From: Polaromonas sp. P2-4
GTDB taxonomy: Bacteria > Pseudomonadota > Gammaproteobacteria > Burkholderiales > Burkholderiaceae_C
Length of the DNA: 64,000 nt
Reading direction: 5' to 3'
Assembly: GCA_024703855.1 (NCBI GenBank)
Contig: CP087965.1
Span: 876,001 to 940,000 of the forward strand
Under the pieces are notes generated by a model, which did no database searches, had not been told where the DNA came from, and saw only the letters and a list, made by a program, of their open reading frames with translations. How positions within the stretch are numbered: position 1 is the stretch's first letter; the number at the start of each line of letters is the position of its first letter. Positions 1 through 10,243 of the stretch are shown piece by piece. The translations under genes were made by a program, and so were the position numbers.

Positions 1-69
1 AAGCATGAAAGGTAACTGGCGATGCACCGCAAAGCCAAGACGGAATAGCTGTGAGGCGATAAGGGGGGC

Positions 70-1016
70 TTATGACATCGTTTGCAGGTCGGGCGCCACC
101 GTTGTCACGCCGACACTACCGGCCAGGTCGACCACGAGTTCCAGCAGGATGTCCTTGACGGCCTGCGCCGGCTCGGACAACGGCAGGTGGTCCGATTGGC
201 ACAGCGCCAGCGGCGCCTCGATCACCGGCTCCACAATGCGGCATTGCCAGGCACCGCAAGCGGCCACCACCTCACGCGCCATCGAGGCCGGCAGGATGGT
301 GGCCCCCAGCCCGTCGGCGATGACCGCCGTGAGCGTGAAGGCCGATTCGATCCTCGGCCACCACGCGGGGCCAAGCCCAAGCCCAGGCCCATGAATGCCT
401 CGTTGACGAGCTTGCGCACGATGTTGTACGGGCGCGGCAAAAACAGCTCCATGTCGCGCAGGTCGCTCAGCCGCACCGGTTCCGCCGGTATCGGCATGGA
501 AGCCGGACCGACCAGGAACAGGGGCTCCTTGAGCAGCGGCAGGAACGACAAGCCGTGAATGGCCTTGTCGCCGTAGAGCACGGCCAGGTCCATCCGGCCA
601 TTCATGATCAGTTCGGACAGCGTAATGCCGTAGTTCTCGTTCAGGTAGAGCAACACGCCGGGGTGGCGGGCCCGCACTGTGCGCAGCAAAGGCAGCGCCA
701 ATGCCGAGGCAGCGGTGCCCGGCGCCAACCCCACCGAGACCTGGCCCGAAAGGCCACGTCCCGCGGCTTGCATATCCGCCAGGGCCTGATCACACTGGCG
801 CAGGATGATTTGCGCATGGCGGTACAGCACCTTGCCCGCCTCGGTTGGCGTGACGCCGCGCTTGGTGCGCACGAGCAGTTGCTGGCGGACCTCTCCTTCC
901 AGCGTGGCAAGCTGTTGGCTCAAGGCCGGTTGGGCAATGTAGAGCACTTCGGCGGCCTGGGTCAGGCTGCCGATGTCCACGATCTTCACAAAATATTTGA
1001 GTCGTCGGAGGTTCAC
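70..1016 (-). CDS. LysR-family transcriptional regulator (Nac/Cbl-like), frame-broken
   Basis: This is a DNA-binding regulator of the LysR family. The N-terminus (MNLRRLKYFVKIVDIGSLTQ) followed by AAEVLYIAQPALSQQLATLE is the winged helix-turn-helix, and the rest is the two-lobed effector domain. The frame is intact from 1016 to about 365. Two apparent one-base insertions near 365 and 353 then move the C-terminus into the frame that ends at the TAA at 70-72 (AREVVAACGAWQ region). Full length would be about 314 residues, normal for the family. It diverges from the aminotransferase at 1232, so it probably controls that gene and the sugar-acid genes behind it. The effector is unknown. Confidence 0.85.
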
Positions 1017-1231
1017 GCCTCTCCCCGCAAGAAAATTTCAAGCTTACCACTGAGTCAGGTGTGCTCGCCAGCGTGCAAACCCCGAACCCATCCTGTTCGG
1101 CCATGACGACCGCAACGGCGCACCATAAGCTCCACCTATTGAACCAGACCAAACTCATCTTGGCGACATCGCCTGCCTGCGCGTACCGTTACGTCTGCCC
1201 GCTCTTTCTCTACTGCCCAAAGGAAACCACA

Positions 1232-2440
1232 GTGACCAGCTCCCGTATCGCCGCCCGCGTGCGCTGCATCAAACCATCGCCCAGCACGTCCGCCGCCGAC
1301 CGTGCCAACGAACTGCGCCGCCAGGGAAAATCGATCGTCAACCTGGTGGTGGGCGAGCCCGACTTCGACACACCGCTGCACATCCGCCAGGCCGCGGCTG
1401 CGGCGATGGACCGGGGCGAAACGCGCTACACGCTGATGGCCGGCACGGTGGCGTTGCGCCAGGCCATCGCCGCCAAGCTTGAGCGCGAAAACGGCCTCAC
1501 GTATGCACTGAACGAGATCATCGCCACCAGCGGCGCCAAGAGCGCGATCTACAGCGCGTTTGCGATCACGCTGGAGCCGGGCGACGAAGTCATCGTGCCG
1601 GCACCGTACTGGGTGTCGTATCCCGACATGGTGCTGGCTTGCGACGGCACGCCCGTGACCGTGGCCTGCCCCGAGGAAAACGGCTTCAAGATCACGCCCG
1701 AACAGCTGGCCGCCGCCATCACGCCGAAGACCCGCTGGTTGCTGATCAACTCGCCGAGCAACCCGACCGGCGCGAGCTACACCACGGACGAGTACCGCGC
1801 GCTGGCCAAGGTGCTGGCCAAACACCCGCAGGTGCTGGTGATGACCGACGACATCTACGAGCACATCCGTTTCGACGGCCAGCGCACGCCGCACTTCCTG
1901 CAGGCCGCGCCCGAGCTGCGCGATCGCACGCTGGCGATCAACGGCGTGTCCAAGACTTACGCCATGACCGGCTGGCGTATCGGCTGGGTGGCCGGCCCGC
2001 GCGACCTGGTGCAGGCGCTGGACACGCTGCTGTCGCAGTCCACCGGCAACTGCTGCTCGATCAGCCAGGCGGCGGCCGCGGCCGCGCTGAACGGCGACCA
2101 GAGCTTCGTGGGCGAGAGCGTGGCGATCTACAGGCAGCGCCGCGACGAAACGCTGGCACGCATCAACGCGATCCCAGGCCTGAGTTGTTTGAGCCCGGAC
2201 GGCGCCTTCTACCTCTACATCAACTGCGGCGGCCTGATCGGCAAGACCACGCCCGAGGGCAAGCCGCTCGCCGAAGACGGCGACGTGGTGATGTACCTGC
2301 TGGAGAGCGTCGGCGTGGCCGTCGTCGCCGGCACGGCCTACGGCCTGTCGCCGTACTTCCGCATGTCAATCGCGACCTCGATCGATATCCTGGAAGAAGG
2401 CTGCGCGCGCATCGCCCGCGCGGTCGCGGCACTGCGCTGA
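1232..2440 (+). CDS. Class I/II PLP-dependent aminotransferase
   Basis: This is a fold-type I aminotransferase of the aspartate/aromatic group, about 402 residues and uninterrupted. Visible motifs are NSPSNPTGA and the PLP lysine in SKTYAMTGWRIGW. The open frame extends upstream to 1061, but the GTG at 1232 is preferred because AAAGGAAA lies just upstream and family homology starts there (RIAARVRCIKPSPS). It is the first gene of a rightward run through RraA, hydroxyacid dehydrogenase, gluconokinase and idonate genes, so the amino donor may come from a sugar-acid or hydroxyacid route. The substrate cannot be read from the sequence. Confidence 0.85.
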   Translation: MTSSRIAARVRCIKPSPSTSAADRANELRRQGKSIVNLVVGEPDFDTPLHIRQAAAAAMDRGETRYTLMAGTVALRQAIAAKLERENGLTYALNEIIATSGAKSAIYSAFAITLEPGDEVIVPAPYWVSYPDMVLACDGTPVTVACPEENGFKITPEQLAAAITPKTRWLLINSPSNPTGASYTTDEYRALAKVLAKHPQVLVMTDDIYEHIRFDGQRTPHFLQAAPELRDRTLAINGVSKTYAMTGWRIGWVAGPRDLVQALDTLLSQSTGNCCSISQAAAAAALNGDQSFVGESVAIYRQRRDETLARINAIPGLSCLSPDGAFYLYINCGGLIGKTTPEGKPLAEDGDVVMYLLESVGVAVVAGTAYGLSPYFRMSIATSIDILEEGCARIARAVAALR

Positions 2441-2484
2441 GCCGCACCCGCAACACCCGAAACACCAGCACCCCAAGGACACCC

Positions 2485-3158
2485 ATGACCACCTACAAAG
2501 CCCTCCGCAAGAACCCCTGCGCCGCGCAGGCCGACCCGCAGATCCTCGCCGCGCTGCGTGACATCCCCGTGGCCGCGCTCAGCGACAACATGCACCGCAA
2601 CATCGGCAGCGTCGGGCTGCAGCCCTACCACCGCCCCGGCACGCAGACCATGGCCGGCACGGCCGTTACCGCGCGCTCGCGGCGGCGACAACCTGACCTA
2701 TCTGCGTGCCCTCGAGTTCTGCCGTCCGGGCGACGTGCTGGTGATCGACGCCGGCGGCGACCTCAACAACGCGGTGGTTGGCGGCATCCTGTCGTCCTAC
2801 GCCGCCAGCATCGGCGTCGTCGGCGTGGTGATCGACGGCGCCATCCGCGACGTGGCCGAGATCCGCAGAGCGCGATTTCCCGGTCTACGCGCGCGGCGTC
2901 ACGCACCGCGGCCCGTACAAGGACGGCCCGGGCGAGATCAACGTGCCGGTGTCCGTCGGCGGCATGGTGGTCAACCCCGGCGACATCCTGGTCGGCGACC
3001 AGGACGGCCTGCTGGCCATCCCGCAGGAAGGCGTCGAGCAGTTGATCGAAAAGGCGCGCGCCCTTCTGGAAGCGGAAGCAGAGACCATGCGCGCGATGAA
3101 GGAGGGCCGCTGGAACCGCGCCTTCATCGACGCGCTGGAAGCGCGCTGCAACAACTGA
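2485..3158 (+). CDS. RraA-family protein (aldolase / RNase E regulator fold), frame-broken
   Basis: Members of this family are either regulators of RNase E or class II aldolases acting on 4-hydroxy-4-methyl-2-oxoglutarate-type substrates. Family features are AALSDNMHRN near the N-terminus, GGDLNNAVVGGILSSYA, and VVIDGAIRDVAEIR with the conserved D-G-xx-R-D. The frame breaks at about 2687 (extra C before GGCGGCGAC) and about 2868 (extra A before GAGCGC). Joined, the product is about 224 residues, full length for the family. Placed between an aminotransferase and a hydroxyacid dehydrogenase, a metabolic aldolase or decarboxylase role is more likely than RNA control. Confidence 0.8.
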
Positions 3159-3191
3159 ACCGACAAAAAACTACGGAAACAAAGAAACACC

Positions 3192-4190
3192 ATGCGCCCT
3201 TCCATCCTGATTACCCGCGCCACTTTTATCGACGTTGCAGCTCGCCTGCGTGACTGTTTTGAGGTGGAGGACAACCCCACCGATACGATCTGGAGCCCGG
3301 CCGAGTTGATCCAGCGACTGCAGGGCAAGCAAGGGGTCATGAGCACCGGCAGCGAGCGCATTGACGCGGCCTTGCTCGACGCCTGCCCCCAACTCAAGGC
3401 CGTGTGCAACGTCGGCGTCGGCTACAACAATGTCGATGTGGCGGCCTGCACCGCGCGTGGCGTGCTGGTGAGCAACACCCCCGATGTGCTGACCGAGACC
3501 ACCGCCGACTTTGGTTTTGCCCTGATGATGGCCACCGCGCGCCGCGTCACCTGAGTCCGAGCGCTTTCTGCGCAAGGGCCAATGGGTCAAGCCCGGCATC
3601 TACGACATGTTCGTCGGCCCTGACATCCATGGCGCCACCCTGGGCATCCTGGGCATGGGCCGCATCGGCCAGGCCATCGCCCGGCGCGGCGCGCTCGGCT
3701 TCGGCATGCGCGTGATCTACCATAACCGCTCGCGGCTGGCGCCCGAGCTCGAAGCCAACGTGCACGCCAGCTATGTGGACAAGGCGACCTTGCTGAAAGA
3801 GGCTGACCACCTGGTGCTGGTGCTGCCCTACTCGCCATCTTCGCACCACGCCATTGGCGCCGCCGAGTTGGAGCAGATGAAGCCCGGCGCCACGCTCACC
3901 AACATCCGCGCGGCGGCATCGTGGACGACGCAGCGCTGGCGCAGGCGCTGCGCGAGGGCCGCATTGCGGCTGCCGGACTGGACGTTTTCGAGGGCGAGCC
4001 GGCCGTGCACCCCGAGCTGCTGCAGATACCCAACGTGGTGCTGACACCGCACATCGGCAGTGCCTCGATCCAGACCCGGCGCGCCATGGCAAACTTGACC
4101 GCCGACAACCTGATCGCCGCGCTGGGCTTCGGCCCACAGGCGGGCCAGCCGCCCACGCCGGTCAACCCTGAAGTGCTGGGCCGGCGATGA
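3192..4190 (+). CDS. D-2-hydroxyacid dehydrogenase (GhrB / 2-ketogluconate reductase type), frame-broken
   Basis: This is an NAD(P)-dependent reductase of the 2-hydroxyacid dehydrogenase family. Seen in order: CNVGVGYNNVDVAACTARGV, the Rossmann motif GILGMGRIGQAIARRG, the catalytic Arg-Asp region ending in RGGIVDDAAL, and the Glu/His pair in FEGEPAVHPELL and LTPHIGSAS. The frame breaks at 3552, where an extra T after ACC creates TGA, and at about 3910, where one base is missing before RGGIVDD. Full length is about 332 residues. Its last codons overlap the gluconokinase start by 4 bases. It probably reduces 2-keto- or 2,5-diketogluconate to feed gluconokinase. Confidence 0.85.
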
Positions 4191-4732
4191 CCCGCGCAGC
4201 GCCATACCAATTGCTGGTCATGGGCGTGGCCGGCTGCGGCAAGTCGACGCTGGCCGCCGAACTCGCGCGCGCACTGGGCTGCCCCCTGATCGAAGGCGAC
4301 GACCATCACCCGGCGCGAAACCAGGAGAAGATGCGCCAGGGCATAGCACTCGACGACGCCGACCGCGCACCGTGGCTCAGCCAACTTGGCGACTTGCTGG
4401 CCGCTGGCAACGACGGTGCCGTGCTCACCTGCTCGGCGCTCAAGCGGCGCTACCGCGACCAGTTGCGCGCGGTGGTGCCGTCGCTGGCGATCGTGTTCAT
4501 CGACATCACCCCGGCGCAAGCCCGTGCCCGCGTGTCGGCACGCGCCGCCCACCTGTTCCCGGCCAGCCTGGTGGACAGCCAGTTCGAAGTGCTTGAGTCG
4601 CCGCTGGGCGAGCCCGGCGTGCTGCGCGTCGAAGCGGCGCAGCCAGTGGCCGCACAGCTCGATGCCATATTGCGCTGGCTGGACCATCACGCCAGCCAGA
4701 CACCCCACCCCATCAAGGAGAATTTGTCTTGA
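4187..4732 (+). CDS. gntK: Gluconokinase
   Basis: This enzyme phosphorylates D-gluconate to 6-phosphogluconate. The P-loop MGVAGCGKSTLAAELA is at residues 12-27, followed by the family motif EGDDHHPARNQEKM and the SALKRRYRDQLR segment. The 181-residue product is uninterrupted and of normal length. The ATG overlaps the preceding dehydrogenase by 4 bases and its TGA overlaps the TTG start of the next SDR, so the genes are translationally coupled. With the downstream idnO- and idnD-like genes it completes an L-idonate to 6-phosphogluconate route. Confidence 0.93.
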   Translation: MTRAAPYQLLVMGVAGCGKSTLAAELARALGCPLIEGDDHHPARNQEKMRQGIALDDADRAPWLSQLGDLLAAGNDGAVLTCSALKRRYRDQLRAVVPSLAIVFIDITPAQARARVSARAAHLFPASLVDSQFEVLESPLGEPGVLRVEAAQPVAAQLDAILRWLDHHASQTPHPIKENLS

Positions 4733-5513
4733 ATCCCGTCTTGCCTCCAGGCCTAAAGAGTTTTGACCTGAGCGGGCGCACCGCGCTCATCACCGGCTCC
4801 AGCGCCGGCATCGGCTTTGCGCTGGCGCGTGGGCTGGCGGGCGCGGGGTGCGCGTGATACTGAATGCGCGCAGTCCCGACAAACTGGCCGCTGCCTCGGC
4901 GCAATTGCGCAGTGAAGGCGCCAGCGTACTCACTGCCGCCTTCGATGTGACCTCTGGCGAGGCCGTGCGCGAGGCAGTGACCCGCATCGAAGCCGAAAGT
5001 GGCGCTATCGACATCCTCATCAACAACGCCGGCATGCAGCGCCGCGCGCCGCTAGAGCAGTTCGAAGAAGCGCAGTGGCATGAACTGATGAAGACCAATG
5101 TGGACAGCGTGTTCCTGGTCGGCCAGGCCGTGGCGCGCCACATGATAGAGCGCCGACGCGGCAAGATCATCAACATTTGTTCGGTGCAAAGCGAACTGGG
5201 CCGCCCCAACATCGCTCCGTACACCGCCAGCAAGGGTGCCGTGAAAATGCTCACCAAGGGCATGGCCATCGACTGGGGCCAGTACGGCATCCAGGTCAAT
5301 GGTTTGGGACCCGGCTATTTCAAAACCGAACTGACCGATGCGTTGGTAAAGAACACCGAGTTCACCCAGTGGCTGGTCGGCCGCACGCCCTCGCGCCGCT
5401 GGGGCGACGTGGAAGACCTGGTTGGCGCGGCCGTGTTCCTGGCCAGCGACGCCTCCAATTTTGTCAACGGCCACATTCTGTACGTCGACGGCGGCGTCAC
5501 CGCCACTCTCTAA
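4729..5513 (+). CDS. idnO: SDR oxidoreductase, gluconate 5-dehydrogenase (IdnO/Gno) type, frame-broken
   Basis: This is a short-chain dehydrogenase that interconverts 5-ketogluconate and gluconate. The nucleotide motif ITGSSAGIG is near residue 22, then NNAGMQRRAP, and the catalytic YTASKGAVKMLTKG. The TTG at 4729 is chosen because AAGGAG lies 9 bases upstream; the longest open frame alone would start only at 4848. One G appears to be missing from a G-run at about 4846 (GAG-VRVILN). Full length is about 261 residues. The gene overlaps gluconokinase and precedes the idonate dehydrogenase, which supports the substrate assignment. Confidence 0.85.
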
Positions 5514-5547
5514 CACAATCCCTGCACCCAAAAGGAAACCCTCCATC

Positions 5548-6583
5548 GTGAAAGCCCTCGTCATTCATGCCCCCGGCGACCTGCGCGTCGAAGAGGTGCC
5601 AACCCCCACCGTCGGCCCCAACCAGTTGCGCGTGCGCGTGCGCGCCGGTGGCATTTGCGGCTCTGACCTGCATTACTTCCAGCATGGCGGTTTCGGCACC
5701 GTGCGCATCAAAGAGCCCATGGTGTTGGGCCACGAAGTGGCGGGCATGATTGAGGAGGTGGGGCCAGGCGTGCAGGCATTTGCCTTGGGTCAACGCATCG
5801 CCATCAGCCCCAGCCGTCCCTGTGGTCTGTGCCAGTATTGCCAGCAAGGCCTGCAAAACCACTGCTTGGACATGCGCTACTACGGCAGCGCCATGCGCAC
5901 ACCCCATGTGCAGGGCGCCTTCCGCCAGGAGATGGTGGTCGAAACCTACCAGGCGCATCGGCTGGCTGACACCGTGAGCGACGGTGAAGGCGCGATGGCC
6001 GAGCCGCTGTCCGTCGCGCTGCATGCGGTGCGGCGAGCCGGCCCGCTGCTGGGCAAGCGCGTGCTGGTGACGGGTTGCGGCCCGATCGGAGCCCTACTGG
6101 TCATTGCCGCGCGGCGTGCCGGTGCGACCCAGATCGTCGTCACCGACATGGGCGCGCATCCGCTGCGCAAGGCGCTGCAGGTGGGTGCCGACGAGGCCAT
6201 CAACGTGGCCGAGCAGCCCGACGGCCTGGCCCGTTTCACGGCCGACAAGGGCCACTTCGACGTGCTGTTTGAGGCCAGCGGCAACGAGCGCGCTGCTGCG
6301 CGGGGCGTTCGACGCGTTGCGCCCACGCGGCATCATCGTGCAGGTGGGGCTGGGGGGCGAGATGAACCTGCCGGTCAACACCATCGTGGCCAAGGAGTTC
6401 GACCTGCGCGGGGCGTTTCGCTTCCATGAGGAGTTCGCCATCGCCGTGGACTTGCTCAACAAGGGGCTAGTGGACGTGAAACCACTGATCTCCGCCACCA
6501 TGCCCTACCGGGATGCCGGCCGCGCGTTCGCGCTCGCTGCCGACCGCTCGCAGGCAATGAAAGTGTTGCTCAGCTTCGATTAA
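5548..6583 (+). CDS. idnD: L-idonate 5-dehydrogenase, zinc-dependent, frame-broken
   Basis: This is a medium-chain zinc alcohol dehydrogenase that oxidises L-idonate to 5-ketogluconate. It shows GGICGSDLHYFQHGG (catalytic zinc Cys), GHEVAG, the structural-zinc cluster CGLCQYCQQGLQNHC, and the Rossmann motif VTGCGPIGALL. The GTG at 5548 follows AAAGGAAA. A single extra C at about 6292 (ASGNE/ALLRGAF) splits the frame; joined length is about 345 residues. The chain idnD-idnO-gntK gives idonate, 5-ketogluconate, gluconate and 6-phosphogluconate, as known in Escherichia coli, though gene order differs. Confidence 0.87.
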
Positions 6584-6614
6584 ATACCCCCAAAGTCTTT
6601 CAAGGGAAATCATC

Positions 6615-7731
6615 ATGCTGATTGGGGTACCCGCCGAAATCACGGCCGGAGAAACACGCGTCGCCATCACGCCCGAAACGGCGAAAAAACTTAAAAGCCA
6701 GGGCCACACCATCCGTGTCCAGTCGGGCGCGGGTGTTGCGGCCAGCGTGCCTGACGAGGCCTACACGGCGGTTGGTGCCGAGATTACCAGCGCCGCCGGT
6801 GCTTACGCGGCTGACATCGTGCTCAAGGTTCGCTGCCCACTGGACGGCGAAGTCGCGCATGTCAAACCGGGCGGCGTGCTGGTCGGCATGCTGAACCCGT
6901 TTGATGCAACGGGACTGCAGCGGCTGGCCGCGGCCCAGCTGACCTCGTTTGCACTCGAAGCCGCGCCGCGCACCAGCCGCGCGCAAAGCATGGACGTGCT
7001 CTCATCGCAGGCCAACATCGCCGGCTACAAAGCCGTGATGATGGCCGCCGACCAGTATCAGCGGTTTTTCCCGATGCTGATGACGGCGGCCGGTACGGTC
7101 AAGGCCGCCCGTGTGGTGGTTCTGGGCGTCGGTGTGGCGGGCCTGCAGGCGATTGCCACGGCCAGGCGCATGGGCGCGGTGATTGAAGCCAGCGACGTGC
7201 GCCCCAGCGTGAAAGAGCAGGTCGAGTCGCTGGGCGCCAAGTTCATCGATGTGCCTTACGAAACCGACGAAGAGCGCGAGGCGGCCGTCGGGGTCGGCGG
7301 CTACGCCAAACCGATGCCACCCAGCTGGCTGGAGCGCCAAAAGGCCGAAGTCGCCAAACGCGTGGCGCAAGCCGACATTGTGATTACCACCGCACTGATT
7401 CCTGGCCGTGCAGCCCCCGTGCTGGTCACCGAAGACATGGTCAAGTCCATGAAGCCCGGCAGCGTGATTGTGGATCTGGCCGCACCGCAAGGCGGCAACT
7501 GCCCGCTGACCGAACCCGGCCAGACCGTGATCAAGCACGGCGTGACGCTGATCGGCCAGACCAATGTGCCCTGCACTCGTCGCGGCCGATGCCAGCGCGC
7601 TCTACGCCCGCAACCTGCTCGACTTCCTCAAGCTCATCATCACCAAGGAAGGTGCGCTCAATATCGACATGGAAGACGATATTGTGGCGGCCTGCCTGAT
7701 GACGCAAGCCGGTGAAGTCCGGCGCAAGTAA
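6615..7731 (+). CDS. pntAA: NAD(P) transhydrogenase subunit alpha 1 (domain I), frame-broken
   Basis: This is the soluble NAD(H)-binding domain I of proton-translocating transhydrogenase, in the separate-subunit form known from Rhodospirillum. Family features are the start MLIGVPAEITAGETRVAI, the RAQSMDVLSSQANIAGYKAV segment, and the NAD motif VLGVGVAGLQAIATARRMGA. One extra T at 7572 after CCC breaks the frame at NVP/ALVAADASALYARNLLDF. Joined length is about 371 residues. The gene ends at the TAA 7729-7731 and is followed by pntAB and pntB. Its position behind NADP-linked sugar-acid enzymes may be coincidental. Confidence 0.93.
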
Positions 7732-7804
7732 TCCTGCGGCGAAGTCAAACCCAACAAGTCATTTTCGGGGCTGGCAACAAGGGCCGCCCTCACAGGAGAA
7801 AACC

Positions 7805-8143
7805 ATGGATGCAGTGTCACCCACCATCATCAACCTGATTATTTTTGTCCTCGCCATCTACGTGGGCTACCACGTGGTGTGGACGGTCACGCCCGCCTTG
7901 CACACGCCGCTGATGGCGGTGACCAACGCGATTTCGGCCATCGTCATTGTCGGCGCCATGCTCGCTGCCGCGTTGACCGAGACCACCCTGGGTAAAACCA
8001 TGGGCGTGTTGGCCGTGGCGCTGGCGGCGGTGAATGTCTTCGGCGGCTTTCTGGTCACGCGCCGGATGCTGGAAATGTTCAGGAAGAAAGAAAAGAAAGC
8101 GCCTGTTGTTCCCCCGGTTGCGGCAGAAGGAGCGGCCAAATGA
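7805..8143 (+). CDS. pntAB: NAD(P) transhydrogenase subunit alpha 2 (membrane)
   Basis: This is the small membrane subunit contributing part of the proton channel (domain II). The 112-residue product has three hydrophobic segments (IINLIIFVLAIYVGYHVVW, the AISAIVIVGAMLAAAL stretch, and VLAVALAAVNVFGGFLV) and a charged C-terminal tail of KKEKK followed by Pro/Ala residues. The frame is uninterrupted. It starts after CAGGAGAAAACC and its last codons overlap the pntB start by 4 bases, so it is coupled to pntB. Confidence 0.93.
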   Translation: MDAVSPTIINLIIFVLAIYVGYHVVWTVTPALHTPLMAVTNAISAIVIVGAMLAAALTETTLGKTMGVLAVALAAVNVFGGFLVTRRMLEMFRKKEKKAPVVPPVAAEGAAK

Positions 8144-9571
8144 GCATGAACATCGTTACGCTGCTGTACCTGGTGGCTTCCGTCTTCTTCATCCAGGCGC
8201 TCAAGGGCCTGTCGCATCCCACCACGTCCATCCGCGGTAACCTGTTCGGCATGGTCGGCATGGCGATTGCCATCCTGACCACCGGTGCGCTGATTGTGGA
8301 GAGTTCCGGTGGCAAGGCCATGGGCATGGCCTATGTCCTTGTGGGCCTGGTGATCGGCGGTTGCGCCGGCGCCATCATGGCCAAAAAGTCGAGATGACCA
8401 AAATGCCCGAGCTGGTGGCTTTCATGCACAGCATGATTGGTCTGGCCGCGGTGTTCATCGCCATCGCTGGCGGTGGCCGAGCCATTTGCGTTTGGCATTG
8501 TGGCCAAGGGGCTGGCGACGTCGGACATTCCGTCGGGCAACCGGCTTGAGCTATTCCTCGGTGCGGCTATCGGTGCGGTGACCTTCAGCGGCTCGGTGAT
8601 TGCGTTTGGCAAGCTCAGCGGCAAGTACAAGTTCCGTTTGTTCCAGGGCGCACCGGTGACCTTTGGCGGCCAGCATATGCTGAACTTGGTGCTCGGCCTG
8701 GCCACACTGGGTCTCGGCCTGGCCTTCATGTTCACCGGCAACTGGACGGCGTTTTTGCCATGCTGGCGCTGTCGTTTGCGCTCGGCGTGCTGATCATCAT
8801 CCCGATCGGCGGCGCTGACATGCCGGTGGTGGTGTCCATGCTCAACAGCTACTCGGGCTGGGCGGCAGCCGGCATCGGTTTTTCGCTGAACAACGCCATG
8901 CTGATCATTGCCGGCTCGCTGGTGGGTTCCTCGGGTGCGATCCTCTCCTACATCATGTGCAAGGCGATGAACCGCTCCTTCTTCAACGTGATCCTGGGCG
9001 GCTTCGGCGGCGAGGCTGCTACGGCAGCGGTCGGCACGAAAGAGCAGCGTCCGGTCAAATCGGGCTCGGCCGATGATGCGGCCTACATTCTGGGCAATGC
9101 CGAGACCGTGATCATCGTGCCTGGCTACGGCCTGGCGGTGGGCGCGCGCAGCATGCGGTGAATGAGCTGGCCGAAAAACTCATCCACAAGGGCGTGAAGG
9201 TCAAGTACGCGATCCACCCGGTGGCCGGCCGCATGCCGGGCCACATGAACGTGCTGCTGGCCGAGGCCGAAGTGCCCTACGACCAGGTGTTCGAGATGGA
9301 AGACATCAACGTCGAGTTCGGCCAGGCCGACGTGGCCATCATCCTGGGGGCCAACGACGTGGTGAACCCGGCCGCGCTGCAAAAGGGCAGCCCGATCTAC
9401 GGCATGCCGATCCTGGAGGCCTACAAGGCCAAGACCGTGATCGTCAACAAGCGCTCCATGGCGGCCGGTTATGCGGGTCTGGACAACGAACTGTTCTACA
9501 TGGACAAAACCATGATGGTGTTTGGCGATGCCAAGAAAGTCATCGAGGACATGGGCAAGGCGATTGAATGA
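8140..9571 (+). CDS. pntB: NAD(P) transhydrogenase subunit beta, broken at four points
   Basis: This subunit carries membrane domain II and the NADP(H)-binding domain III. Segments in order are [86 protein letters not shown], the NADP region [30 protein letters not shown], and [11 protein letters not shown]. Breaks lie near 8392 (one G missing), 8483 (one G extra), 8757 (one G missing) and 9135 (net one base missing). Once joined the protein is full length at about 477 residues with all signature motifs present. Four independent breaks in one conserved gene favour sequence error over decay. Confidence 0.93.
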
Positions 9572-9674
9572 TGCTTCCCATAGACGGGCCACCGGACTGC
9601 TGGGCATTCACACCCTACGCTGCAGAACAAAACCGCCCCTGATGTCGGATGCTCAAAAAAGCTAGCCCTTAGCT

Positions 9675-9988
9675 TTATGGCTTATCCGGCAGCAAACAAG
9701 CCTCGGCCATCTGCAGGTCGTTGTCTTTGGCAAAGTTGATGGCGAAATCCCAGGCCATGGGTTCGACTTCATCGAAGTTCAGCATTGACCACCACACATT
9801 TGATGCCATTGACGACGGTGGGAACACACCAGGGCGAATACGTCAGGTGGCTGCCCGGTTGCGGACCGCCGGGGGCGAAACGGGCTCATCACGCCGCACA
9901 ACCGGTCTGCCCAGTCGCTGGGCCGGAAGGTTTTGCCATCTCGGGTGATGCCCTGAATGAAGACTTCTTTGGCGGAATTAGTGACCAT
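9675..9988 (-). CDS. DUF3579 family protein, frame-broken
   Basis: This small cytoplasmic protein has no known function and is typical of betaproteobacteria. The start MVTNSAKEVFIQGITRDGKT and FRPSDWADRLCGVMSPF match the family. After an extra C at about 9893 the frame continues as TYSPWCVPTVVNGIKCVVVN, and after a second break near 9785 as EPMAWDFAINFAKDNDLQMA, ending LLPDKP at the TAA 9675-9677. Rebuilt length is about 104 residues. It diverges from argD, and the intervening 255 bases hold a TCTTATATAAGA palindrome. In related genomes this family often sits next to arginine genes (recall, not checked). Confidence 0.8.
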
Positions 9989-10020
9989 CAGGAGACCATC
10001 GGGTGGAGGTTTTTTTGCGC

Positions 10021-10048
10021 GCCATGGGCGAGGATATTGCCCATGCTG
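10021..10048. other. Small hairpin in the DUF3579/argD divergent region
   Basis: CATGGGC and GCCCATG form a 7-bp inverted repeat with a 9-base loop. It lies between the DUF3579 start and the TCTTATATAAGA site. It has no T-tract and no assigned role. Confidence 0.35.
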
Positions 10049-10065
10049 CGCCGCACAACTATTCT

Positions 10066-10086
10066 ATCTTATATAAGACTTAGGAC
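10066..10086. promoter_or_regulatory. Palindromic operator candidate TCTTATATAAGA
   Basis: ATCTTATATAAGAC is followed by TTAGGAC. The core TCTTATATAAGA is a perfect 12-base palindrome. The same core, with a similar GAC-containing flank in reverse orientation, occurs at 63941-63961 upstream of mdh. It lies between the divergent DUF3579 and argD genes, a fitting place for a regulator site. A FadR/GntR-type factor is a guess. Confidence 0.5.
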
Positions 10087-10243
10087 CTGTCATTCTCCTG
10101 TCGTTGGAATCACCACGATCGGGCATTGCTGTGATGTGGGAACGTCACCAAAGGCCGCATAGTCTGCGCCTAAAATCACTTTGAGCCTGCTGTACCGTGC
10201 AGCGGCCTTTCATGTTTCCGCCACTGCTCCTGGAGTTTTCACA

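Noticed and set aside
1136..1894. Long minus-strand open frame opposite the aminotransferase
   Set aside because: It is a GC-driven shadow: Arg/His/Gly-rich product, no family motifs, while the plus-strand frame encodes a clear aminotransferase.
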